Of a DNA stretch of 64,000 nucleotides, positions 1 to 8,002 are shown in pieces. The notes beneath the pieces were generated by a model. That model saw only the letters and a program-made list of their open reading frames with translations, did no database searches and was not told the DNA's origin. Origin of the DNA: Nitrospirales bacterium (GTDB lineage Bacteria; Nitrospirota; Nitrospiria; Nitrospirales; UBA8639); contig JALDRK010000003.1 of the NCBI GenBank assembly GCA_031315915.1, forward strand, positions 91,230 to 155,229. Reading direction: 5' to 3'. How positions within the stretch are numbered: the first letter of the stretch is position 1; each line of letters opens with the position of its first letter. The position numbers were made by a program, and so were the translations under genes.

Positions 1-2
1 TT

Positions 3-290
3 CCCAATCCCTTGCGGTTTTGGTTTGCAGTCAAGAGTTTCATGAAACCAGGCGGGCCGGTGTTGGTGATGGATCTGTTGCGCCCCGAGTCCGAAGAGGA
101 AGCTCGGGCGCTGGTGGACCAGTATGCGGCCAAGGAATCGGAACAGCTTCGACAGGATTTTTTCAACTCACTGTTGGCTGCTTTTACCGAAGATGAAGTG
201 GCTGCCCAACTGGCCGAATTGAACCTCAGCCGACTGATGGTGGATGTTCCGGATGATCGCCATTGGATCGTCTATGGCCGCGTGTACTGA
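3..290 (+). CDS. Class I SAM-dependent methyltransferase, C-terminal part (5' end outside window)
   Basis: The reading frame is open from the first bases and ends in TGA. It begins with NPLRFW and continues with a KPGGPVLVMDLLRP segment. This matches the strand after motif III of class I methyltransferases, where the post-methylation strand ends in a conserved MDL or D-L-RP. The C-terminal VYGRV strand also fits the fold. The SAM-binding glycine loop would lie upstream and is not visible, so the substrate cannot be named. A TTG at 12 could be read as a start but the frame is clearly a continuation. Confidence 0.6.
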   Translation, partial: PNPLRFWFAVKSFMKPGGPVLVMDLLRPESEEEARALVDQYAAKESEQLRQDFFNSLLAAFTEDEVAAQLAELNLSRLMVDVPDDRHWIVYGRVY

Positions 291-343
291 CCCTGGATGT
301 GCTTGACGCTTTGGGCCGCCACGCCTTAAAGTGAGAGCTCGGT

Positions 344-417
344 TGGGGGATCGTCTAGGGGCAAGACATAAGATTTTGGATCTTAGAACCCAGGTTCGAT
401 TCCTGGTCCCCCAGCCA
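344..417 (+). tRNA. tRNA-Gln (anticodon TTG), with encoded CCA
   Basis: The acceptor stem TGGGGGA (344-350) pairs with TCCCCCA (407-413), followed by discriminator G and CCA. The anticodon stem TAAGA/TCTTA encloses the loop TTTTGGA, which places anticodon TTG at 376-378. The T-arm has the usual GGTTCGATTCC. The 3' 44 bases are duplicated at 13,864-13,907, which identifies this gene as the attachment site of a genomic island. Integration has left the tRNA intact on the left side. Confidence 0.96.
374..417 (+). repeat. Left attachment repeat (attL) within tRNA-Gln
   Basis: These 44 bases, from the anticodon loop to CCA, are identical to 13,864-13,907. The flanking bases differ on both sides (A versus T upstream, TCT versus ACA downstream), which sets the limits of the repeat. 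This is the expected product of recombination at a tRNA 3' end. Confidence 0.92.
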
Positions 418-457
418 TCTTAAATTCTCTTTCCGTTCAATTACTTCCTTCTCTTCC

Positions 458-1589
458 TCAGCCTCGGTTAATACCTGGCCCTTTCTTGCTAGTCCCAGTT
501 TTAGTCCCGGTTCCAACCAACTTCCCCTCGGTTAATGCCTGAAGGAACCCCGGTGAGAGGTGGGCACAAGGTCGTGATATGCTGTGCCAACATCCCGATG
601 CCTGAGTATTTCCTTCACAGCACAGCTGAAATCCACCCGGCCATGACTGACGGGAAGCGGCGGTATGCCGGAGATTTCGTGCTACTGTCCGTCTAAGATA
701 TTCCCGCTTTTTTCTACGTGGTTTAAACACCTTGGCACAAAACAGATGGGGCTTTATGGGTTTTAAAGGATTGTCTGGACTAGGAACATAGGGCGAGGTC
801 AAAAAGAAATCCAGAGATCGGAGAATATCCTTTGCGCCTCACTTAGAGGAATATTAAGGGTCCTTCCACCTTGGGGAGGGGAATGACCAGGGTAGAGTTT
901 TCCAAATTGATTCGTGACCATTTTAGTGAAAATTGATCGGCTCGCCGGAGTCCGGTTTCAACTGCAAAAGCCACCAATTGCCAGTGGTCTTCTTCCATAT
1001 GGGCCTGAATTCGAGTCAATTCTAAATCGGAGTAATAGCGGGTTCGTTTGGCTTCAGGAAAGAATTTCAAGGTACTTACCGGATTGCGAGAGAGCAAGTC
1101 ATCTTTAACGGCAATCATGAGCACATGCCGAAGAAACGCGAATCGACGGTTAATGGTGGCCGGTGAGAGTCTCCCCGTTTTTCGGGTTTCTTTTCCCCGA
1201 AGCTTTACCTTTTTCCGCCTGGCATTCAATTTGGCTTGAATCCGTCGACAATCATCGGTGGTGATTTGAGAAAGTACCCGCTTGCCCAACAATAATTTCC
1301 AGAACCGTCCGTAGTGCTTTTCACTCTGGATACTCCGGTTCGTTGATCCTTCTAGGTACCGATCAATCCAAGTGCGGAGTGTTACTTCTTTCGTCTGAGA
1401 AAACCTTTCAGGAAAATAAATTCCTTCTCTTTGTTCAGCTTTCAGTCGGCAATAAAGTGCTTTGGCCTGGGATTTGGAATCACACCGATACCGGCGTTCC
1501 CGTCCGTTGACAAAAAGACGAACCCACCACTTCCCTGACCCTTTGGGTTTTTCCTGAATGCCACGGTCCTTACCATCTTTTCGTGCCAT
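458..1589 (-). pseudogene. int: Tyrosine recombinase (phage/island integrase), frameshifted
   Basis: The intact N-terminal part (1589 down to 843) has an AP2-like arm region, a SAM-like core-binding domain (about residues 70-150) and the first catalytic arginine in ETGLRRADQF. It then stops after IPLPKVEG. The rest survives in other frames. NIPLSEAQRI is followed by RSLDFFLTSPYVPSPDNP and by LRHTAASRQ, which holds the HxxR motif. Then comes VKEILRHRDVGTAY in a third frame, and CAHLSPGFLQ back in the earlier frame. The family has Y-A-H-L-S at this last place, so the nucleophilic tyrosine appears changed to cysteine (TGT). The tail ends with GTGTKTGT. At least three frameshifts make it non-functional. 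Confidence 0.85.
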
Positions 1590-1591
1590 CG

Positions 1592-2308
1592 CTATTTCCT
1601 CCTTCTGGTAACCGGTTCCTGAAGCTTTTTAGGTGAACGTGTAAGTTTGGACTTTGTCGCTTTCCTCTTTTGCCGGGTGGCCTGTGCAGCACTTTGGCTC
1701 TGACATAATCTTGAACAATATTTCGCATGTCCTCGAGACTGTAAAAAAAGTTTCTGGCATCTGAGACAGCGGAGAATGGATTGGCCAAATTCGCCTAGAA
1801 GCTCGATCAAATGATGCATAAGTAAGGTGGAGATCATACTTTCTTGGGTATCGCAATTTGTAAATCTTTTTTGGACTATCACTTCTGGAGTGTTTGGGAA
1901 CTCGTCTGAACGACCGCTCTTTTTAATAAGTTCCTTCATTCGATAGATAGAAACCGTATACGAAAATTCGCCAAAGTCCCCCTGTCCCCTATCGACGAGA
2001 TTTGCCAGAGATTTGGAAAAATTTTGTTGGAGTTTCTCCAATTCTTGCTGGGTTAAGTGAGGACGGTAGGGAGCTGTTTCAATTTCTCGACAGAGGGCAA
2101 TCACCTCTTCTTGAACATTCAGAATATCCCCTGTACTTAGATTGGGAATGTCCAACCGGACAAAATTTATGTACCAACGCAGTTGGTGCCAGGTGTCGAC
2201 ACCAAATTTGCCACGGTCACGTGCTCGCTGAATGGCTTGTTTTAGGCTGGCCTTTGAAAGGGATTCATCAGGGATGCGCTGGGGTGAGGTGGATTTATGA
2301 GGTTGCAT
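1592..2308 (-). CDS. Zinc-finger protein of the island (CGNR-like C-terminal zinc ribbon)
   Basis: The protein has 238 residues. The C-terminus carries a four-cysteine knuckle, RCLRCQKLF then YCSRLCQSQSAA, followed by a very basic tail (RQKRKATKSKLTRSPKK). This resembles the zinc finger at the end of CGNR/ABATE-type proteins, which probably bind nucleic acid. The N-terminal 180 residues are not recognised. It ends two bases before the integrase start codon, so the two were probably co-transcribed. A regulatory or recombination-accessory role is inference from position only. The frame is intact, unlike that of its neighbour. Confidence 0.6.
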   Translation of the reverse strand: MQPHKSTSPQRIPDESLSKASLKQAIQRARDRGKFGVDTWHQLRWYINFVRLDIPNLSTGDILNVQEEVIALCREIETAPYRPHLTQQELEKLQQNFSKSLANLVDRGQGDFGEFSYTVSIYRMKELIKKSGRSDEFPNTPEVIVQKRFTNCDTQESMISTLLMHHLIELLGEFGQSILRCLRCQKLFLQSRGHAKYCSRLCQSQSAAQATRQKRKATKSKLTRSPKKLQEPVTRRRK

Positions 2309-2353
2309 AATCTTTTCTTTTTAGGGTTTTTTCGCAACCATCATACATTTTGG

Positions 2354-2418
2354 TTGACGCCTTTAGTTGCGCATAATACTATACGTTGCGCTTATTGAAT
2401 AATAAGCGCAACGTATAG
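2354..2418. promoter_or_regulatory. Divergent control region with a perfect 18-bp palindrome
   Basis: CTATACGTTGCGCTTATT (2379-2396) is followed by a 4-base spacer and its exact reverse complement (2401-2418). A related half (GTTGCGCAT) occurs at 2366-2374. It lies between the divergent zinc-finger gene and the excisionase-like gene. A TTGACG at 2354-2359 with TACTAT at 2377-2382 could form a sigma-70 promoter toward the plus-strand genes, with its -10 at the edge of the palindrome. The site could be an operator or an excisionase-binding site. The pairing is certain; the role is inferred. Confidence 0.55.
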
Positions 2419-2455
2419 AGAAAGTCAACGATTAAAACTGAAAGGAGAGAATGTG

Positions 2456-2659
2456 ATGAAAGTTTCTCAGCTATTAACTGTGGAGGAAGCTGCCAAGCGC
2501 CTGGGGTTGAAAATCGCGACGATTAGGCGACGTATTTTAGAAAGAAAAATCGATTATGTGAAAAATGGGCGATCTGTGCGCATTCCAGTGGAAACCGTTG
2601 AGCGTATGATTCACCAAGGTTATCGTCCAGCGCTTCCAGATCAAAATTTTAATCAGTGA
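2456..2659 (+). CDS. Excisionase / MerR-type helix-turn-helix protein
   Basis: A 67-residue protein contains LTVEEAAKRLGLKIATIRRRILERKI followed by VKNGRSVRIPVETVERMI. This is the compact helix-turn-helix plus wing of the excisionase/HTH_17 family. Such proteins bind DNA and often direct excision or repress island promoters. The ATG at 2456 follows AAAGGAGAG (2441-2449) at a good distance; a GTG one codon earlier is less likely. It faces the palindrome at 2379-2418, its most probable binding site (inference). Confidence 0.8.
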   Translation: MKVSQLLTVEEAAKRLGLKIATIRRRILERKIDYVKNGRSVRIPVETVERMIHQGYRPALPDQNFNQ

Positions 2660-2696
2660 ATTTAGGAGAGGGCTACCTGCCCCTTCGATTATTCAA

Positions 2697-3113
2697 ATGG
2701 CATGGCCGATTCTAAAGTCAATGCTCGATAACGTGCATGTGTGCGGAAACGTCAAGTTCGTGTCGATAGTCTTAGCGGATTATGCCAACCAGGACGGAAT
2801 GGCTTGGCCCTCGGTGGAAACCCTTGCTAAGAAGACAGGTCTCAGTACCCGTCAAATTCGACGTATTTTGCCTGAACTTGAAAAAGCAGGTCTGGTGAAG
2901 ATTATCCCAGGAGGAGGACGGAAACGGACGAACCTATACCAGTTCATATGGCTGGAAAGCAGTGACAATAAGTCATCCTATCTCGATGGAAACGGTGACA
3001 ATTTGTCTGAAAAGGGTGACACCATGTCACCCGATCTTACTAGAACCAAAGAAAAGAATAAGATTTCTTCTGACGGACCCAAAAAGCCAAGAAAGCTGCA
3101 GGTGGCCTTATGA
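2697..3113 (+). CDS. Helix-turn-helix (HTH_36-like) replication-associated protein
   Basis: The protein has 138 residues. Residues 20-70 read FVSIVLADYANQDGMAWPSVETLAKKTGLSTRQIRRILPELEKAGLVK in order, with an invariant WPS turn. This is the winged helix found at the N-terminus of many phage and plasmid replication initiators. The remaining tail is polar (many Ser, Asp, Lys) and ends in a basic patch. It overlaps the next gene by 4 bp (ATGA), so the two form an operon. It probably recognises the island replication origin or recruits the downstream primase-helicase (inference). Confidence 0.7.
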   Translation: MAWPILKSMLDNVHVCGNVKFVSIVLADYANQDGMAWPSVETLAKKTGLSTRQIRRILPELEKAGLVKIIPGGGRKRTNLYQFIWLESSDNKSSYLDGNGDNLSEKGDTMSPDLTRTKEKNKISSDGPKKPRKLQVAL

Positions 3114-4900
3114 CTCAGACCTTTGCCGACTATGACATTGATACGCGAGATCGGACTGGGACTATTAAGACAACGTGCCCCAAGTGCAGTCAAAACCGAA
3201 GCCACCCCAAAGACCCCTGCTTATCGGTTAACACTCAAAAAGGTATCTGGAAGTGTCATCATTGTGGATGGGTTGGCAGTTTAAAGGGTGCATCGGTTGG
3301 TCGATTGAGTCAAAACATACAAAGTTTTAGGCTGCCTATCTACCAGAAAGCTGACCAGTATCCAGATAAATTGGTGGCATGGTTTCAAGCCCGTGGCATT
3401 CCTTTTAACGTTATTAACCGAAACAAAATCAGTCTGGGGAAAAGGTTTCTTCCAGGTCTCGGGAAAGAAGTGGAGTGCATTCAATTTCCTTACTTTAGGA
3501 AAGGAGAATGCGTCAACGTGAAATATCGTGCCTTAGACGCAAAAGCCTTCATGCAGGAAAAGGGGGCGGAAAAAATATTTTATGGGCTGGATGATCTTGA
3601 TGGGTGTGATTGGGCGATCATCGTTGAAGGCTGTGAGTGCGACAAATTTGCCTTTGAAGTGCAGCAGGGGTAGTGAATGTCTTAATCTGTCCCGGACGGC
3701 GCACCTCCGGTCAATAGCAAGCCATCAGATACCAAATTTGCCTATATCTCAAACTGTGAACAGGATTTGGCTGGGCTGGAAAAAAAAAAAAACAATCATC
3801 GCTGTTGATAAGGACGGCCCAGGGGAAATGCTGGAAAAAGAACTGATCCGGCGGTTAGGCCAGAACGGTGCCATCGAATTCAATGGCCATCGGGTTGCAA
3901 GGACGCCAATGATTTGCTTCTGCAAGAAGGAAAAGAATCCTTACAAGAAATTGTGAGAATGCCATCCCTTGGCCGATTGACGGAATTGTGGAGCCGAAAG
4001 ATTTACTGATGATATTTTTGCCCTCCATCAAGCCGGGTACAGGGTGGAGTTTCAACTGGATGGGTCAATGTTGATCGGCATTACACGGTTCAAGCAGGGG
4101 AACTGTCAATTATCACGGGTATTCCTGGACATGGAAAGAGCGAATTTTAGATGCATTGGCCGTTAATTTAGCAGATCAGCATGGGTGGGTCATTGGTTTG
4201 TGTTCCTCAGAAAACTGGCCTCTAACGCGCCATATGGCCAAATTATTGGAGAAGAAAATTGGGAGACCATTCAGTGAAAGCCCTGGGAAACAAATAACCC
4301 ATGCGGACATAGTGGATGGAATCGAATGGTTGCAACGGCATTTTGTGTTTTTAATCCATCGGAAGATGAGAGATGACAATTGAACGGATTCTGGAATCGG
4401 GAAGACAAGCGGTGACTCGGTATGGTATGCGAGGGTTGGTTATTGATCCGTGGAATGAATTAGACCATTCCCGTCCAGATAATTTGTTGAAACGGAATAT
4501 ATCAGTCGATGTCTGACTACAGGTCTGGCTATTTGCTCGAAGCCATGGCGTTCATGTGTGGATAGTTGGCGCATCCTACGAAACTACGGAAACTCGATGA
4601 TGGAACGTATCCGATACCTACCCCCTATGATATCCTTGGTTCTGCCCATTGGCGAAACAAGGCTGACAATTGTCTTACCATCTTCAGGGATGTCGCCGTC
4701 AATGATCATTCTGTCCAACTGCATATTCAAAAGATTCGATTTCGGCAAGTAGGAAAAGTCGGGGCAGTGGAACTTTGGTGGAACTCCTGTCAACGGGCGA
4801 TATTCGTGCTTGTAAAAGAAAAAGATCCTATCCCAATCATGTTGTTGAGCAACACCGCTGTGGTTTTCAGGAAGAATCAGTAGGAAGTCTGCTGACGGAT
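3110..4900 (+). pseudogene. Phage-type primase-helicase (gp4/Twinkle-like), multiply frameshifted
   Basis: The first part (3110-3673) has a zinc-binding primase finger, CPKC then CHHC, and a TOPRIM start IIVEGCECDKFA, then stops. Downstream fragments fall in different frames. IIAVDKDGPGEMLEKELIRRLG is the second TOPRIM motif (about 3,795-3,860). ITGIPGHGKSE is Walker A (about 4,107-4,140). LVIDPWNELDHSRP is Walker B (about 4,435-4,475), and AHPTKLRKLDDG is a helicase C-terminal motif (about 4,569-4,610). One break is a lost T in a T-run after Walker A; another lies at a 13-A run (3,780-3,792). In-frame stops lie between pieces. The original enzyme primed and unwound DNA for island replication. 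Confidence 0.82.
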
Positions 4901-5555
4901 CTCAGGTAACTGCGCCTATCATTTGCATGAAATTGGACAAATGAGCAAATCCTAATAATTTCCTATGCGGAAAATGGGTTCATTGGTTTAATCTGTAATT
5001 GTGGTGCTAGAAGTCACATTGGATACCCTTATGAATGGGAGTACCCCTATGAAAGAGTGAGACGCTTAGGGAGAAATGCACAAACAGACAAAATTTTGAA
5101 GTCAAATACGTCATTTAGTCCGCACAAAGGGTGACTTCCCTGTCAGCCAAATAGAAAGTTTGCCTAAGTGGGATCCGTCTTTGTTAAGGGGCGAGGAAAA
5201 AATTTTGGAATCAGAATTCAGAGGTTAGTAGATTGCACGTATTGAGTTAACGTCGACAAAAACCTACCATACATCTCCATACAGTGGGATAAATGTATGC
5301 AAAAACGCCTCAATGTTCCCTTTAACTCAAAAGTTGTAACAAAATGCCATCAAAAAAGAAGTATTTGAAGTGATCAAAAGCTTTGTCACGGGAAAGGGAT
5401 TGTGGCTCCTCGTAGCCCTGAACACCAAAAAAATAATATTGACTAAATTCACCGGTTTTATAATCATCAGCTAAGACACCTGTTTCCCAGGGCTGGCGCC
5501 ATGAATTTTTATGGAGCCAAACCAGCAAAACTCATCTTTAACCTACTCCATATAA
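4901..5555. other. Non-coding or decayed stretch between helicase remnant and oxygenase
   Basis: No convincing intact gene is visible. The DNA is A+T-rich with many stops in all frames. The only frame that looks protein-like is a short minus-strand one at 5,322-5,528, listed separately. The region probably holds remains of further island genes. Confidence 0.4.
5322..5528 (-). CDS. Possible small hypothetical protein or gene fragment
   Basis: A 68-codon frame begins at TTG and includes WLHKNSWRQPWETGVLADDY and a FDHFKYFFFDG segment. The amino-acid make-up looks coding: tryptophan and charged residues are mixed and there is no low complexity. There is no clear ribosome binding site, no ATG and no recognisable family. 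It may be the remaining part of a larger broken gene. Confidence 0.25.
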   Translation of the reverse strand: MLVWLHKNSWRQPWETGVLADDYKTGEFSQYYFFGVQGYEEPQSLSRDKAFDHFKYFFFDGILLQLLS

Positions 5556-6524
5556 TTGGGAAAAGATCAATCAGAGATCTCAATATTGGATCTGGCTTTG
5601 TTTCAGAGTGAAGATCCGCAGCTTAAATCCGAATTTGTAGAAAAATTGCGTTGGGCGTGTAGTAACATTGGGTTTTTTATTATTAAAGGCCATGGTGTTA
5701 CAGAAAATTGTGTCAACGATGCTTGGAATATCACAAAAACATATTTTGATCTTCCACTTTACGAAAAAAGAAAAATTTTACTGGGTCTAAATGGGTATTT
5801 GTATGGTTATTCAGGATTAGAGAAAGAAGCACTAACCAGAAGCCTGGGTAAAAAATCACTCCCTGACCTTAAGGAATCATTCTGTGTTGGACCTTACAAC
5901 ATCCAGTGGAATTGCCAAAAAACTATTTGGCCAAATAAACCTCATGGATTTAAACAAATATGGATGCAATACTACATGGCCATGGAGGGACTATCAAACA
6001 CGTTGCTCAGAGCGTTTGCTCTTGCTTTGAATTTGGAGGAACTTTGGTTCAAAGATAAAACGAATTATCACGCAAGTGCGTTAAGAGCTTTAAATTATCC
6101 TGCGCTGCCCCCTCCCCACAAAAAGAATCAATTGCGAGCTGGGGAGCATACGGACTACGGGACTTTTACCATTCTCAAGTCAGATGGACCAGGTCTACAA
6201 GTATTAAATAAGAAAGGCAAATGGATACACGTTAAGAATCTGCCAAATACATTTGTTGTTAATCTTGGAGATCTAATGAAATTTTGGACAAGTAATTTTT
6301 GGGTCTCAACTAAACATCGAGTGATTGCCACAAATAGTGATTATGAACAAAGGAGGCAATCTCTTGCTTTCTTCCATAATGTAAACCTCGACACGATTAT
6401 TAAACCTCTTGAAGTTAAAGCAGACTTTTCCGCACCGATCCAAAAGCATCCCATTCTATTTGGGGAGTTTTTACATCAAAAACACAAAGCGGCTACAGAA
6501 CTTTCTATTCGTAAGGTCAAGTAA
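5556..6524 (+). CDS. 2-oxoglutarate/Fe(II)-dependent oxygenase (isopenicillin N synthase-like)
   Basis: The protein has 322 residues, the usual length for this family. The N-terminal DIOX_N-like region has GFFIIKGHGV. The catalytic domain has H198-x-D200 (GEHTDYG) and H254 (STKHRVI) as iron ligands, and R267-x-S269 (RQSLAFF) as the 2-oxoglutarate clamp. All key residues are present, so an active oxygenase is likely. The substrate is unknown; relatives hydroxylate or desaturate small molecules. It begins with TTG. The gene is A+T-rich relative to the chromosome, as is the next gene, suggesting the pair was acquired together. A role in base modification cannot be read from the sequence. Confidence 0.85.
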   Translation: MGKDQSEISILDLALFQSEDPQLKSEFVEKLRWACSNIGFFIIKGHGVTENCVNDAWNITKTYFDLPLYEKRKILLGLNGYLYGYSGLEKEALTRSLGKKSLPDLKESFCVGPYNIQWNCQKTIWPNKPHGFKQIWMQYYMAMEGLSNTLLRAFALALNLEELWFKDKTNYHASALRALNYPALPPPHKKNQLRAGEHTDYGTFTILKSDGPGLQVLNKKGKWIHVKNLPNTFVVNLGDLMKFWTSNFWVSTKHRVIATNSDYEQRRQSLAFFHNVNLDTIIKPLEVKADFSAPIQKHPILFGEFLHQKHKAATELSIRKVK

Positions 6525-6729
6525 AGAGAACAGTTATGTTGATCTTTTAAAATATCCTTAGGTCAATTTGATACCCAATGCCTATGTGAATTGTCATTTT
6601 CTTTTTTAAAAGAGGTAGATATTAAGGACTTACCCGTACATTTCACACTACTCATTCCCTTAAAGGGATCTAGAGGAAATGCTATAAGGGGTTACCATTT
6701 TTGACGCGGAAAGAACGAAGGAAAAGCAC

Positions 6730-7485
6730 ATGTCGGAATTAGTCATAAAATGTGAAGAGCAGATTAAAAATAATCTTGATGAGAATCTGAAGGTATTGCG
6801 AATAATATACGCAACGTCATTTTTACTAGGCATGCGTGAATTACTTTTAGGTTTTAATGTAAAGGAAATTTCCTTAGAGAATTTCTCCTGGCCACATTTC
6901 ATTTATTTATGTGGAGCAACTGTTCTTTTGTTGCTCGCAATTAGGTTGTTCTGGGGCGTGGGAAATATCCGAAGGTTCCTGGTTGAAAAAATTGATGACT
7001 ATTTCTCTAAATTCAAAGGAAGTCAAACGCCTGAACAATTTCCAATAGAAAGCGAGAAAGGAATTGAAAGCAAAGTTTTAACAGCCGAAGTTTGGGTTAG
7101 AGTTATGGGACTTGACCTTCCTTTGATGTTATCCCAATCATTTATATTTTTTTTATTGTGTGAGCTTTTACCAATTGCAATTTTTGGGTCAAGTGAAATA
7201 GAACCATTAGAAAGAATGAATGAATTTAAATGGCTTTTTTTTAGCATACTTTTCGTAAATATTGTGTGGCTTCTACTTCTTAAGACGCATGGAAAGACAA
7301 GTTCAGAATATACGTGGATAAAAAACAATTTATTTTTTTTGATTTTTGGAATACTGATTTTTGAAAGTTTCCCTCAAGACAATCAATGGCTATACTTTTC
7401 AATGATATTGGCATGGTTTTTCTTAAACAGTGTAATAGATTTTGTAATGACAGGGTGGGCATATCTTGTCGGGCCATCAGGATAA
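6730..7485 (+). CDS. Hypothetical multi-pass membrane protein of the island
   Basis: The protein has 251 residues. A short polar N-terminus (to about residue 20) is followed by hydrophobic segments at about 25-42, 57-75, 132-152, 162-182, 196-212 and 217-238. A charged cytoplasmic loop separates the second and third. No family motif is recognised. The gene is strongly A+T-rich with many phenylalanines. Small membrane proteins in defence islands are sometimes effectors, but nothing here shows that. It is separated from the downstream operon by about 500 bp. Confidence 0.5.
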   Translation: MSELVIKCEEQIKNNLDENLKVLRIIYATSFLLGMRELLLGFNVKEISLENFSWPHFIYLCGATVLLLLAIRLFWGVGNIRRFLVEKIDDYFSKFKGSQTPEQFPIESEKGIESKVLTAEVWVRVMGLDLPLMLSQSFIFFLLCELLPIAIFGSSEIEPLERMNEFKWLFFSILFVNIVWLLLLKTHGKTSSEYTWIKNNLFFLIFGILIFESFPQDNQWLYFSMILAWFFLNSVIDFVMTGWAYLVGPSG

Positions 7486-8002
7486 ATGCTGCATTCAAAA
7501 ATAGCCAAAAACAAAAAGTGCAGTGTTAAAAAAATGTGTGCATATACCAGGAAGGCGTTTCCTCCTTTTATAGGCGGTGCTTTACTCGGTAAATTTGGTC
7601 ATTCGATAAGATGCCGGAATTGAATAATGATCCCTTTATGCCCTTTGGCCAACCATCTATCTATATGATTATCTATACTTTATTCGGGGGTTGGGGTAGC
7701 ATACCCTACGGCCTGATTCCGTTATTTTTTAGTTACTGCCTTTGGACGGAGCAGTGCTAGAAGTACGGCCTTTCCGCATCAAACTCTAAACCGCATTCTG
7801 AAAAAAAGAGTTGGACCTGAAATGGATTAAAGTTGGGCAACAAGTGATTGAGCCTACAAGACAATTATGCACGGTTGAAATTTGGAGGCTCCTTCCAAAA
7901 TGCCTGTTGAAAGCCGGGCATCGGTATCTTCGGCAAATCCTCTAATTGAATTGGACTAATAATTCGGAATTGGTCAATTCAGGCCTCAGCCAACATATAA
8001 AT
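7486..8002. other. Intergenic region before the defence-like operon
   Basis: No intact gene is visible. A short plus-strand frame at about 7,815-7,945 reads LKWIKVGQQVIEPTRQL and continues to a stop at 7,945. It resembles the end of a small helix-turn-helix protein but has no start, and may be a remnant. The promoter of the downstream operon should lie here; no clear -35/-10 pair stands out. Confidence 0.35.

Noticed and set aside
6660..6902. Minus-strand frame before the island membrane protein
   Set aside because: It is mostly antisense to the real gene at 6,730 and has no coding character.
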